From Trichocoleus desertorum NBK24 (lineage in GTDB: Bacteria; Cyanobacteriota; Cyanobacteriia; FACHB-46): DNA of 64,000 bases. The notes beneath the pieces are model-generated. The model was not told where the DNA came from, did no database searches, and saw nothing but the letters and a program-made list of their open reading frames with translations. The stretch is from contig NZ_CP116619.1 of assembly GCF_030409055.1 (NCBI RefSeq), positions 2,767,628 through 2,831,627 of the forward strand. The letters are read 5' to 3'. Shown here piece after piece: positions 18,919 to 27,518 of this stretch (its first letter is position 1; every line of letters starts with the position of its first letter). The translations under genes were made by a program, and so were the position numbers.

Positions 18919-19782
18919 ATGGCTGCCGATGCTGCCACTGGACAATTAAATTTGAGTGCTGGGTGGCAGGGTAGCCTAGAGCTAGAATTTGCCTTACGCG
19001 ATCGCGCTACTTATCTCAGCTATAGCCGCAGTCAAGCCCCCCTAAAGCTACAACGTCCGTTTTATCCAGAAGGGCCAGAGGTTTGTCATTGCGTCTTCTT
19101 ACACACGGCAGGCGGTGTTGTGGGGGACGATCGCTTATCTCTCAATTGCCGATTGCAACCCCAAACTCACGCTTTGCTGACTAGTGCGGCGGCAAGTAAG
19201 ATTTATCGCAGTAATGGGCTGGTGGCGCAACAAACCGCTCAGATTCAAGTTGCCGAGGGAGCTTGCTGCGAATGGTTTCCGCAAGAAACGATCGTGTTTG
19301 AGGGAGCCAACTACCAACAAAATCTACGGGTAGAACTGGCACCGGGGGCAACTTGGATCGGTTGGGAGATCACCCGCTTGGGTCGTAGTGCTAGAGGTGA
19401 ACAATTCCTCAGCGGCAACTGGCGATCGCGCACTGAAGTTTGGCGGCAAGACCAACCCTTGTGGATTGACCCCCAGTGGATTCCAGGCAGTCCAGTGATT
19501 GTTAACAGCCCTCATGGCCTAGCCGGACACCCAGTAATTGCCAGTTTTGCTTTAGTAGGACAAGCGGTAGAACTAGAGCTAATCACCCAAGCGCGATCGC
19601 TGTGGCAACCGGGTGAGTACCCAGGCGAAGCAGGAGTCACCAGTCTCACCGAAGGGTTACTCTGTCGGTACCGGGGGCCTTCTACCCAAGCGGCCCGCGC
19701 CTGGTTTATGCAAGTGTGGCAACTTTTACGCCAGCTCTATCTGGGTCGTGCTGCTTGTCCACCAAGAGTTTGGCAAATCTGA
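18919..19782 (+). CDS. ureD: Urease accessory protein UreD
   Basis: A 287-residue UreD (UreH) protein, the scaffold that binds apo-urease and links it to UreF and UreG while the nickel centre is built. Recognisable segments are 'QRPFYPEGPEVCHCVFLHTA', 'GGVVGDDRLSLNCRLQPQTH', 'LTSAAASKIYRS', 'WFPQETIVFEGANYQQNLRV' and 'GWEITRLGRSARGEQFLSG'. It lies 13 bases upstream of ureA and forms ureD-ureA-ureB with it, the usual cyanobacterial order before ureC. The preceding kinase ends only 31 bases upstream, leaving little room for a separate promoter outside coding sequence. Confidence 0.93.
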   Translation: MAADAATGQLNLSAGWQGSLELEFALRDRATYLSYSRSQAPLKLQRPFYPEGPEVCHCVFLHTAGGVVGDDRLSLNCRLQPQTHALLTSAAASKIYRSNGLVAQQTAQIQVAEGACCEWFPQETIVFEGANYQQNLRVELAPGATWIGWEITRLGRSARGEQFLSGNWRSRTEVWRQDQPLWIDPQWIPGSPVIVNSPHGLAGHPVIASFALVGQAVELELITQARSLWQPGEYPGEAGVTSLTEGLLCRYRGPSTQAARAWFMQVWQLLRQLYLGRAACPPRVWQI

Positions 19783-19795
19783 ATAAGGAAAGTGC

Positions 19796-20098
19796 ATGCA
19801 ACTGTCACCCCAAGAAAAAGATAAATTACTGATTTTTACCGCTGCATTGCTCGCAGAACGCCGCAAAGCCAGAGGCTTAAAGCTGAACCACCCCGAAGCT
19901 GTCGCTTACCTCTCAGCCGCCATCTTAGAAGGAGCGCGTGATGGTCGCAGCGTGGCTGATCTAATGAGTTACGGTGCCACCCTCCTAACTACAGAAGATG
20001 TCATGGAAGGCGTGCCCGAAATGATTCCAGAAGTGCAAGTAGAAGCCACCTTCCCTGACGGCACCAAACTGGTGACTGTCCACAATCCCATCCGATAA
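19796..20098 (+). CDS. ureA: Urease gamma subunit
   Basis: The 100-residue small subunit of urease, the nickel enzyme converting urea to ammonia and carbamate in the cytoplasm. Family sequence is unmistakable: '[20 protein letters not shown]', '[20 protein letters not shown]' and '[20 protein letters not shown]'. The length is exactly that of the gamma subunit. An AAGGAA ribosome site lies 5 bases before the ATG. ureB follows after 31 bases. Confidence 0.97.
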   Translation: MQLSPQEKDKLLIFTAALLAERRKARGLKLNHPEAVAYLSAAILEGARDGRSVADLMSYGATLLTTEDVMEGVPEMIPEVQVEATFPDGTKLVTVHNPIR

Positions 20099-20129
20099 AT
20101 CGGGTTCGCTGAGACAAAAGGAGATCAAG

Positions 20130-20444
20130 ATGATTCCAGGAGAACTGTTGGTAGAAGACGGAGATATTGAGCTAAACGCAGGTCGCCCGACAATTAAGCT
20201 CAAAGTTGCCAACACAGGCGATCGCCCGATTCAGGTGGGTTCCCACTTCCATTTTTATGAAGTCAACGCTGCCCTAAGGTGCGATCGCGAACCAGCCAAA
20301 GGCATGCGCCTCAATATCCCCGCTGGAACCGCCGTCCGCTTTGAACCCGGAGATGAGCGAGAAGTAGAACTCGTCCCCTTTGTAGGTAGCCGCCAAGTCT
20401 ACGGCTTCAATGCCAAAATTAACGGCCAGCTAGATAGAACCTAA
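20130..20444 (+). CDS. ureB: Urease beta subunit
   Basis: A 104-residue urease beta subunit that packs against UreC in the (UreABC)3 assembly. Typical sequence is '[20 protein letters not shown]', '[20 protein letters not shown]' and '[20 protein letters not shown]'. An AAAGGAG ribosome site lies 7 bases upstream. A hairpin of CTTTCCTCC with GGGAGGGAAAG follows near 20455-20475. The normal partner gene ureC does not follow: a glycosyltransferase gene is inserted between them. Confidence 0.97.
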   Translation: MIPGELLVEDGDIELNAGRPTIKLKVANTGDRPIQVGSHFHFYEVNAALRCDREPAKGMRLNIPAGTAVRFEPGDEREVELVPFVGSRQVYGFNAKINGQLDRT

Positions 20445-20586
20445 CTCCCAGCCTCTTTCCTCCAGGGAGGGAAAGATAGGCAAAACAAAAGCTTAACTCT
20501 TCTTTCTTTTCTCTCTTTCGACAGGGGGTATATCAACCCAGCAACAATTCCCCTGCTTAATCAACACAAAGCGTAAGGACATCGCT

Positions 20587-21684
20587 ATGAAATGGTCAAA
20601 CAATTCGCTTGTAATTTATTCCAACTTGCCAATTCATATGGAGAGTTGGGCTCCTCCCTCTGTTAAGACAGGTATTGGCGGTAGTGAGGAGGCAGTTATC
20701 TACTTAGGACAGGAACTTGCGAAACTAGGATATCAAGTAACTGTTTTCAACCCATGCGGTGATATGGAGGGAGAGCATAATGGTGTGCTCTACCAAGCGG
20801 TTGAAAAATTCAATCCTCACGACCACTTTAACGTCCTGATTTTTCATCGGAATTGGCTCCAGCCCATGATGATGAAAGCTCAGGCAAATAAAACTGCTGT
20901 TTGGATGCATGATAATCCTCACATTCTGCCTCAGGTAGATGAGATAAAGCATAGTGAGTTCTTAGCTAGCTTCGATAAATTATTTGTGTTGTCTCATTTT
21001 CACCAATCTCTTCTACCAGATTGGATTCCTGAAGACAAGATTTTTATTACCAAGAATGGTATTAATCTACCTGATTTTAATGTTGGCAAACCTCTAAGAA
21101 ATCCTAAGCGATTGATATATATTAGTGATTATTTGCGTGGCATTGAGCATCTTTTAAATCAGTGGTCAGATATTCTAAAGGAAGTTCCTGACGCGGAACT
21201 ACATCTCTTTTATGGTTGGCAAACCTATGATGCTTTGGTTCAATCACCAATCATCGAAAGACTTCCACAGTTAAAAGGTAGAAAAGAGCAAATACTACCA
21301 CTACTAGAACAAGAAAATGTGTATGAGCATGGCAGGATAGGACATACTCAATTAATTGCGGAGCTTTACAAATCAGGAATTTATGTTTACCCCTGCGATT
21401 TTCCTGAAGTTTTCTGTATTGCAGGGTTGAAAGCACAAGCCTGTGGTTGCGTTCCGGTTGTTACCAATTATGCAGCTCTTGCCGAAACAATCCAGTCGGG
21501 AATTAAGATTGATGGCTGCGGTGGGGAGCCAGATGTTAACAAAGCCTTTGTGGCAGCGGTGATTGATCTACTCAAAAACCCTGGAAAGCAAGAATCAATG
21601 CGTGAAAATGTTACAGCATTAAAACCATTTTGGGGTTGGGATAAAGTAGCTCAACAGTGGCATGACGAGTTTTTGGGAAATTAG
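20587..21684 (+). CDS. GT4-like glycosyltransferase inserted between ureB and ureC
   Basis: A 365-residue protein with a GT-B fold pattern. An N-terminal segment, 'WAPPSVKTGIGGSEEAVIYL', matches the glycine-rich acceptor loop of GT4 enzymes, and 'VWMHDNPHILPQ' and 'FDKLFVLSHFHQSLLPDWI' follow. The C-terminal donor-binding region is 'GIYVYPCDFPEVFCIAGLKA' then 'QACGCVPVVTNYAALAETI', the E-x7-E-like nucleotide-sugar site. Donor and acceptor are unknown. Its coding sequence is visibly richer in A/T than its neighbours and contains no GCGATCGC site, whereas both flanking urease genes are rich in G/C or HIP1-type sites. This suggests recent acquisition. Confidence 0.78.
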   Translation: MKWSNNSLVIYSNLPIHMESWAPPSVKTGIGGSEEAVIYLGQELAKLGYQVTVFNPCGDMEGEHNGVLYQAVEKFNPHDHFNVLIFHRNWLQPMMMKAQANKTAVWMHDNPHILPQVDEIKHSEFLASFDKLFVLSHFHQSLLPDWIPEDKIFITKNGINLPDFNVGKPLRNPKRLIYISDYLRGIEHLLNQWSDILKEVPDAELHLFYGWQTYDALVQSPIIERLPQLKGRKEQILPLLEQENVYEHGRIGHTQLIAELYKSGIYVYPCDFPEVFCIAGLKAQACGCVPVVTNYAALAETIQSGIKIDGCGGEPDVNKAFVAAVIDLLKNPGKQESMRENVTALKPFWGWDKVAQQWHDEFLGN

Positions 21685-21774
21685 TCATGGCAAAGTATTT
21701 TGACTATCTTTGAAATTCTCAAAAGCTAGAATTAGATTGCTTAAATTTCATGTTTAACTTCAAGGATTAAAATT

Positions 21775-23484
21775 ATGAGCTATCGCATGAATCGTCGGGC
21801 TTATGCCGAAACCTATGGGCCTACCGTGGGCGATCGCGTGCGATTAGCAGACACAGAGCTGATCATTGAAGTGGAGCGAGACTTTACCACCTACGGAGAC
21901 GAAGTCAAGTTTGGGGGTGGCAAAGTCATTCGGGATGGCATGGGGCAATCTCCCATTACCAATGCCGAGGGAGCGGTAGATCTGGTGATTACCAACGCGC
22001 TAATTCTGGACTGGTGGGGCATTGTCAAAGCCGATGTGGGGATTAAAGACGGTCGCATCGCCAAAATTGGTAAAGCGGGCAACCCCTACATTCAAGACCA
22101 CGTAGATATCATCATTGGCCCTGGAACCGAAGTGCTAGCGGGAGAAGGCATGATCCTCACCGCAGGGGGCATCGACAGTCATATTCACTTCATTTGTCCC
22201 CAACAGATTGAGACCGCGATCGCTTCTGGCATCACGACCATGATTGGCGGTGGCACTGGCCCTGCGACGGGCACCAACGCTACTACCTGCACCCCTGGCC
22301 CCTGGAACATGTACCGGATGTTGCAAGCTGCTGATGCTTTCCCCATGAACTTAGGATTTCTCGGCAAAGGCAACAGTAGCAAACCAGAAGCTTTGCGCGA
22401 ACAAGTAGAAGCGGGCGCAATGGGCCTAAAGCTGCATGAAGACTGGGGCACCACTCCTGCCACGATCGATACTTGCCTCAGCGTGGCAGATGAATTTGAT
22501 GTTCAAGTCGCCATCCACACCGATACATTGAACGAAGCAGGGTTTGTCGAAGACACGATCGCCGCTTTCAAAAATCGGGTGATTCACACCTATCACACTG
22601 AAGGCGCAGGGGGTGGACACGCCCCAGATATCATCAAGGTCTGTGGGGAAGCCAATGTGTTGCCATCCTCCACCAATCCTACTCGTCCCTACACCCTCAA
22701 TACCTTGGACGAACATTTGGATATGTTGATGGTCTGTCATCACCTCGACCCCAGCATCCCAGAAGATGTCGCCTTTGCCGAATCTCGGATACGTCGGGAA
22801 ACGATCGCCGCCGAGGATATTCTGCATGATTTGGGAGCCTTCAGTATGATTGCCTCCGACTCTCAAGCAATGGGACGAGTGGGAGAAGTGGTCATCCGAA
22901 CTTGGCAGACGGCTCACAAGATGAAAGTGCAACGAGGGCCGCTAGCAGGAGACTCGGAGCGCAACGACAACCTGCGGGCCAAGCGCTATGTTGCCAAATA
23001 CACGATCAACCCTGCTATTGCTCATGGGATTGCGGCTCATGTGGGGTCAGTGGAAGAAGGTAAGCTGGCAGATCTCTGCCTCTGGCGACCTGCGTTTTTT
23101 GGGGTCAAACCAGAAGTGGTAGTCAAAGGTGGCATGATTGCCTGGGCACAGATGGGAGATGCCAATGCCAGTATCCCCACGCCACAGCCTGTCCACATGC
23201 GTCCGATGTTCGGCAGCTTTGGTGGAGCGATCGCGGCTACTTCCCTGACGTTTGTTTCTCAAGCCGCTCTGACTCAAGGAGTCCCCACTCAACTCAAGCT
23301 GCAAAAATCTGCGATCGCAGTTTCCGGAACCCGCCAACTCAGCAAGCGCGACCTCAAACTCAACGACCTATTGCCTCACATTGAAGTCGATCCAGAAACT
23401 TATGAAGTTCGGGCTGATGGCGAGTTATTAACCTGCGAACCTGCCACTGTTCTACCAATGGCTCAGCGTTACTTCTTGTTCTAA
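21775..23484 (+). CDS. ureC: Urease alpha (catalytic) subunit
   Basis: The 569-residue catalytic subunit. All active-site residues can be placed: nickel ligands His136 and His138 ('[10 protein letters not shown]'), carbamylated Lys219 ('GLKLHEDWG'), His248 ('IHTDTLNE'), His274 ('[12 protein letters not shown]') and Asp362 ('[13 protein letters not shown]'). The mobile-flap Cys321-His322 lies in '[11 protein letters not shown]'. Length and sequence are normal, so the enzyme should be active once nickel is loaded. It is separated from ureB by a glycosyltransferase gene (1.3 kb), which is unusual, and may depend on its own promoter in the 90-base gap before it. A small stem (AAGGC/GCCTT at 23483-23498) overlaps the stop. 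Confidence 0.97.
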   Translation: MSYRMNRRAYAETYGPTVGDRVRLADTELIIEVERDFTTYGDEVKFGGGKVIRDGMGQSPITNAEGAVDLVITNALILDWWGIVKADVGIKDGRIAKIGKAGNPYIQDHVDIIIGPGTEVLAGEGMILTAGGIDSHIHFICPQQIETAIASGITTMIGGGTGPATGTNATTCTPGPWNMYRMLQAADAFPMNLGFLGKGNSSKPEALREQVEAGAMGLKLHEDWGTTPATIDTCLSVADEFDVQVAIHTDTLNEAGFVEDTIAAFKNRVIHTYHTEGAGGGHAPDIIKVCGEANVLPSSTNPTRPYTLNTLDEHLDMLMVCHHLDPSIPEDVAFAESRIRRETIAAEDILHDLGAFSMIASDSQAMGRVGEVVIRTWQTAHKMKVQRGPLAGDSERNDNLRAKRYVAKYTINPAIAHGIAAHVGSVEEGKLADLCLWRPAFFGVKPEVVVKGGMIAWAQMGDANASIPTPQPVHMRPMFGSFGGAIAATSLTFVSQAALTQGVPTQLKLQKSAIAVSGTRQLSKRDLKLNDLLPHIEVDPETYEVRADGELLTCEPATVLPMAQRYFLF

Positions 23485-23871
23485 GGCGATAGAGCCTTGG
23501 TTTCGGTTTGAAGCATAGGCGCGATCGCTAAACAGCACCTAATTGCCGTAGGATAGCAGCAAGGAAAAGGGTGCTAGCTCGGCCCTATAATTCGCTGACA
23601 GCGATCGCCGTTGCTAGCAAATTTAGCTGCAATCAGGTCAGCAGGCTCTACCTTTAGATAGAGATCGCTGGTTTGTTCCTGATGCCCTAGCTGGCTCAGG
23701 GAATCAAATTGATTCGGGTGCTAGAGCCGATTTCTCCACTTGGATAGACGTAATTCTCTTGAGTTCATGGCTAAATAAAGTAGAATCCTCCTCCCGAAAG
23801 AGGTGTTTCTCTAGCCAGATGGGAGAATTTAACTAATTTTTAATAACTCTCATTATTTGCACTTCTAATTC
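23485..23871. other. Intergenic region between ureC and the REC-kinase gene
   Basis: 387 bases without a supported gene. It contains a perfect dyad GAATCAA-A-TTGATTC at 23701-23715, a possible operator, and a TAGAAT (23781-23786) that could be a -10 box for the downstream kinase gene. Two HIP1-type sites are present. No tRNA-like structure was recognised. Confidence 0.5.
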
Positions 23872-25008
23872 ATGAAAAACTCTCCTTTTGCCCAGTCTAC
23901 TAGGATTGATCGCATTCTCGTTGTTGATGATTCTGCTGACAATTCATTTTTAATTCAGGCAATTCTAGAAGAGGAAGATTACAAAGTTGATATTGCCGAT
24001 AGTGGCATGGCAGCTTTAGCCAAGATTGATGAGTTTCCGCCAGATTTAATTCTGTTGGACGTGATGATGCCAGGAATGGACGGCTACGAAGTCACACGGC
24101 GAATTCGAGCCAATGAAAAACTTTCCTTCATTCCCATCTTGTTAATTACTGCCTACGACCAACCTAGCGTTGCCAAAGGTTTGGACACAGGCGCAGACGA
24201 TTTTATTCGCAAACCTGTTGAGTTTGATGAGTTGCTAGCACGGGTGCGATCGCTGCTTCGCCTCAAGCACAGTGTAGACGAACGTGACCACATTGCTCGC
24301 CAACGCGAAGATTTTGTCTCCCGCCTCGCCCATGATCTCCGTACTCCCCTAGTAGCTGCCGATCGCATGATGGGTTTGTTTCGCCAAGGTGCCTTGGGAG
24401 AGCTTTCTCCAGACATGAATGATGCGATCATCACGATGGCCCGCAGCAATCAGAACTTGCTGCAAATGGTGAACACGCTCCTAGAAGTGTATCGCCTAGA
24501 AGCAGGCCGAAAAAGCTTTTCGTTTGCGCCTGTCAATCTCCGTGAACTTGTGACAGAGGTAACTCAGGAACTCGCCCCTTTAGCCGCAGACAAAAACCTA
24601 GCTCTGAAATTAGATTTAGAGGAAGAACCTGCTGATCCTGCTGCTACCTATGTCTTGGGCGATCGCTTGGAGTTGCATCGTGTCCTGACCAACTTAGTCG
24701 GCAATGCCCTTAAGTTTACAGACAGCGGATATATCTCTGTGGGCTTGACTTCGGCTCCTGCTACTTCAGCCAGTACGCCAGCTTGGGTCGTCATTACGGT
24801 CAGAGATACGGGGACTGGGATCTCTGCTGAGGATCAGGCTATGTTATTTGAGCGCTTTCGCCAGGGGCATCATCGCCGCTCTGGCAGCGGTTTGGGTTTA
24901 TACCTATCTCGTCGCATTATTGAAACCCACCAAGGCACGGTTGATTTAGAATCGGAGTTAGGCAAAGGAAGTACATTTATTGTGCGCCTCCCCGCTAAAC
25001 AACCCTAA
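23872..25008 (+). CDS. Hybrid receiver-histidine kinase
   Basis: A 378-residue soluble protein with an N-terminal receiver (about 15-130: 'ILVVDDSADNSFL', Asp in 'LILLDVMMPGMDGYEV', Lys in 'IRKPVEFDELLARV') joined to HisKA ('RLAHDLRTPLVAADRMM', His154) and HATPase_c ('NLVGNALKFTDSGY', 'VRDTGTGISAEDQ', 'GSGLGLYLSRR'). In this layout the receiver is probably the input that gates kinase activity, so an upstream kinase should feed it. No DNA-binding output is present. It ends 8 bases before the aldehyde dehydrogenase gene, so the two may be co-transcribed. The signal is unknown. Confidence 0.86.
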   Translation: MKNSPFAQSTRIDRILVVDDSADNSFLIQAILEEEDYKVDIADSGMAALAKIDEFPPDLILLDVMMPGMDGYEVTRRIRANEKLSFIPILLITAYDQPSVAKGLDTGADDFIRKPVEFDELLARVRSLLRLKHSVDERDHIARQREDFVSRLAHDLRTPLVAADRMMGLFRQGALGELSPDMNDAIITMARSNQNLLQMVNTLLEVYRLEAGRKSFSFAPVNLRELVTEVTQELAPLAADKNLALKLDLEEEPADPAATYVLGDRLELHRVLTNLVGNALKFTDSGYISVGLTSAPATSASTPAWVVITVRDTGTGISAEDQAMLFERFRQGHHRRSGSGLGLYLSRRIIETHQGTVDLESELGKGSTFIVRLPAKQP

Positions 25009-25016
25009 ATCGTGCC

Positions 25017-26384
25017 ATGCTTGCAATTTCTGACGTCGTCGAAAAGCAGCGGACTTTTTTTAACTCTGGCAAAACCAAGTCGATTGATTTTCGCTTAGAA
25101 CAACTCAAGATTCTGAAGCAAGCCATTCTGGAGGTGCAGAGCAGCATTGTCGAGGCGGTGCAGGCAGACTTGGGCAAACCAACTTTTGAGGCATATCTGG
25201 TTGAAGTTGGCGTGCTGGATGAAGTTAAATATGCCATCAAACATTTGCGGGCTTGGGCCAAACCTCGCAAGGTTCCAACCCCTGTCGTTTTTATGCCTGC
25301 TAGCGCCCAAATTTGCCCGCAGCCATTAGGCGTTGTTCTGATCATTGCACCTTGGAATTACCCGTTTCAGTTGTCAATTTCTCCCTTAGTCGGAGCGATC
25401 GCAGCGGGAAATTGTGCCATCCTCAAGCCTTCTGAGTTGGCACCTCATACGTCTCAAGTCCTTGCCAACCTCATTCGCCAGCACTTTGATCCAGCCTTTA
25501 TTACTGCGATCGAAGGGGGAGCCGAGACTAGCCAGCAGTTGTTAGCCGAAAGATTCGACCATATTTTCTTTACAGGTGGCACCGCGATCGGCAAAAAGGT
25601 GATGGCAGCTGCGGCTGAGAACTTGACCCCCGTCACCTTAGAGCTAGGGGGCAAAAGCCCTTGCATTGTCGATGCTGAGGTGCCCATTGAGTTGGCTGCT
25701 CGCCGTATTGCTTGGGGCAAGTTTACCAACGCAGGACAAACTTGTATTGCCCCCGACTACTTATTAGTGCATCGGTCGATTAAGCCTCAACTGCTAAGTG
25801 CTATTCAACAAAGCATTTCTACTTTTTATGGCGACAACCCCGCTGCTAGTCCCGACTTTGGCAGAATCATTAACCAAAGACATTTTGAACGTCTAGCGCC
25901 ACTAGTGCAGTCGGGCAAGATTGTGGTGGGTGGTGATACCAACTCCGCAGAACGCTATATTGCCCCCACCGTGCTTGACGGTGTGAGTTGGTCGGACCCA
26001 GTGATGCAGGAGGAAATCTTTGGTCCTATTTTGCCTGTGTTGGAGTATGAGGATTTAGATGATGCGATCGCCCAAATCAACCAGCGCCCCAAACCTTTAG
26101 CCCTGTACCTTTTCTCGCAAAACCAGCAGCGTCAAGCGCAAGTGCTGCAAGAAACCAGCTCTGGTGGAGTTTGTATCAACGACACGGTTTTGCAGTTTGG
26201 CGTTCCAGGCTTACCCTTCGGAGGGGTTGGCTCTAGTGGTATGGGCCGTTACCACGGTAAGGCTAGCTTCGATACCTTTTCCCATGAGCGCAGCATTCTC
26301 AAGAAACCTTTTTTCCTAGACTTCAAGCTTCGCTACGCCCCCTACAGCGACAAGCTAAAGTGGCTTAAACAGATCCTGCGGTAA
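25017..26384 (+). CDS. Class 3-type (fatty) aldehyde dehydrogenase
   Basis: A 455-residue NAD(P)-dependent aldehyde dehydrogenase of the compact class 3/fatty-aldehyde type. Catalytic residues are visible: Asn114 ('IIAPWNYPFQLSISPLVGA'), the NAD-site 'FFTGGTAIGKKVMAAAAENL', general base Glu209 ('VTLELGGKSPCIV') and nucleophile Cys243 ('FTNAGQTCIAPDYLLVHR'). Cyanobacterial members oxidise long-chain aldehydes, including those from acyl-ACP reductase. That role here is inference. The C-terminus 'KWLKQIL' is short and lacks an obvious membrane anchor. It follows the REC-kinase gene by 8 bases. Confidence 0.9.
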   Translation: MLAISDVVEKQRTFFNSGKTKSIDFRLEQLKILKQAILEVQSSIVEAVQADLGKPTFEAYLVEVGVLDEVKYAIKHLRAWAKPRKVPTPVVFMPASAQICPQPLGVVLIIAPWNYPFQLSISPLVGAIAAGNCAILKPSELAPHTSQVLANLIRQHFDPAFITAIEGGAETSQQLLAERFDHIFFTGGTAIGKKVMAAAAENLTPVTLELGGKSPCIVDAEVPIELAARRIAWGKFTNAGQTCIAPDYLLVHRSIKPQLLSAIQQSISTFYGDNPAASPDFGRIINQRHFERLAPLVQSGKIVVGGDTNSAERYIAPTVLDGVSWSDPVMQEEIFGPILPVLEYEDLDDAIAQINQRPKPLALYLFSQNQQRQAQVLQETSSGGVCINDTVLQFGVPGLPFGGVGSSGMGRYHGKASFDTFSHERSILKKPFFLDFKLRYAPYSDKLKWLKQILR

Positions 26385-26398
26385 TTTGATGATGGTGA

Positions 26399-26423
26399 GG
26401 GGCTAGTTGGAGACAATAGCCCC
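26399..26423. terminator. Bidirectional hairpin between convergent genes
   Basis: GGGGCTA (26399-26405) pairs perfectly with TAGCCCC (26417-26423) across an 11-base loop. It lies between the stops of the aldehyde dehydrogenase (+) and the molybdopterin oxidoreductase (-). It has no clear T-run on either side, so its efficiency is uncertain. Confidence 0.5.
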
Positions 26424-26448
26424 GAATTCTACTGCTCTCTGATGCAAG

Positions 26449-27045
26449 TTAGCGATCGCTGTATCGTTCTACGGCCCAAGGTTCGCCGCGTCGGTGGTAG
26501 CCGTTACGCTCCCAGAAGCCCAACTCCTCTTTGTCTAAAAACTCTAGCCCGTTAATCCATTTAGCACTTTTCCAGGCATAGAGGTGAGGCACGACTAAGC
26601 GTAAAGGCCCCCCATGATCAGCCGGAAGCGGTTCACCAAACAAGGTGTGAGCAAAGAAGTTTTCTTCTCTCAAAAAGTCTTCTATGGCAATATTCGTTGT
26701 ATAGCCACCGTAACAGTGTTCCATGATGTGAGCGGCTTTGGGGCCTACTTCTACCTGTTTCATGAAGTCCAACACCTTCACCCCAGTCCATTGCACATCC
26801 AATTTTGACCAAGTGGTGACACAGTGGAAGTCAGCTGTGAAGTCACTCTGGGGCATCGCCATAAAATCGTCCCAGGTGAAAGTTACTTCCTTGGCACAGC
26901 CCCACACCCGAAACTGCCAGGTGGCTCGATCTACGCTCGGCGTTTGGCCGTAGGTTAATACTGGGAAGCCGTTGGTCAGGTGCTGACCGGGAGGCACGCG
27001 ATCGCTATACTCTGAGCCTGGTTTTTGAAAAAATTTTCCTAACAT
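26449..27045 (-). CDS. Small sulfite-oxidase-like molybdopterin oxidoreductase
   Basis: A 198-residue stand-alone molybdopterin-binding domain of the sulfite oxidase/YedY fold. The cofactor cysteine is Cys75 in 'TADFHCVTTWSKLDVQWTGV', and further family sequence is 'HCYGGYTTNIAIEDFL', 'FGEPLPADHGGPLRLVVPHL' and 'YAWKSAKWINGLEFLD'. No signal peptide or Tat motif is visible, and the dimerisation domain of true sulfite oxidases is absent, so it is probably cytoplasmic with an unknown substrate. Similar about 200-residue proteins are common in cyanobacteria. No molybdopterin genes are adjacent. It is convergent with the aldehyde dehydrogenase gene. Confidence 0.84.
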   Translation of the reverse strand: MLGKFFQKPGSEYSDRVPPGQHLTNGFPVLTYGQTPSVDRATWQFRVWGCAKEVTFTWDDFMAMPQSDFTADFHCVTTWSKLDVQWTGVKVLDFMKQVEVGPKAAHIMEHCYGGYTTNIAIEDFLREENFFAHTLFGEPLPADHGGPLRLVVPHLYAWKSAKWINGLEFLDKEELGFWERNGYHRRGEPWAVERYSDR

Positions 27046-27164
27046 AAGGCGAAATCCTCAAGAACAGCGTCAGAGGAGTTGGGTTGCTATTCCCTACCTC
27101 TTTATTACGGTGTAGCAGATTTCTGGCGATCGCCCCAGTTAGGAGCAATAAAAGCTGGTGCAAT

Positions 27165-27188
27165 AAAAAAGGGGCAACCGCTTGCCCC
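27165..27188 (-). terminator. Rho-independent terminator of rpmF
   Basis: On the minus strand, GGGGCAA and TTGCCCC form a 7-bp perfect stem with a four-base loop, followed at once by TTTTTT. It lies 32 bases after the rpmF stop. This is the clearest intrinsic terminator in the window. Confidence 0.85.
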
Positions 27189-27220
27189 CATCCTGAATCT
27201 GTCTGCAATCAAGTCGCAGC

Positions 27221-27400
27221 TTAAGACTCTTCATCTTCCCCTTCTTCGTCATTGGGATAGACAAAGCCCTTAGAACGTCCGGTCAAAATGGATTTACCAA
27301 GAGAGAGAGCTTTTTGCGCCTGCAACGCTGCTTTGCGCTTCCAGGTCGCCTTCCGCATATCTCGCTTAGACTTGGATGTTTTCTTCTTAGGAACAGCCAT
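27221..27400 (-). CDS. rpmF: 50S ribosomal protein bL32
   Basis: A 59-codon gene encoding bL32, a small basic protein of the large ribosomal subunit. It begins [20 protein letters not shown], the standard bL32 start, continues with a lysine-rich central part, and ends in a cyanobacterial acidic tail '[10 protein letters not shown]'-like (here [10 protein letters not shown]). The zinc-binding cysteines found in some bL32 proteins are absent, as in other cyanobacteria. The ATG is at 27400 and the TAA at 27221-27223. A strong intrinsic terminator follows. Its product is below 60 residues, so simple ORF cut-offs easily miss it. Confidence 0.95.
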   Translation of the reverse strand: MAVPKKKTSKSKRDMRKATWKRKAALQAQKALSLGKSILTGRSKGFVYPNDEEGEDEES

Positions 27401-27518
27401 GCTCGTCCGTGCGGCGATCGCAATTTTTAGACAACCCTCCTATTCTAGGGCATGATGCTTGCATTTAAACCAAGGTTTTGCGGCTGGTCAGTAATTTCGA
27501 TTTAAAGATAGCTGAGAA

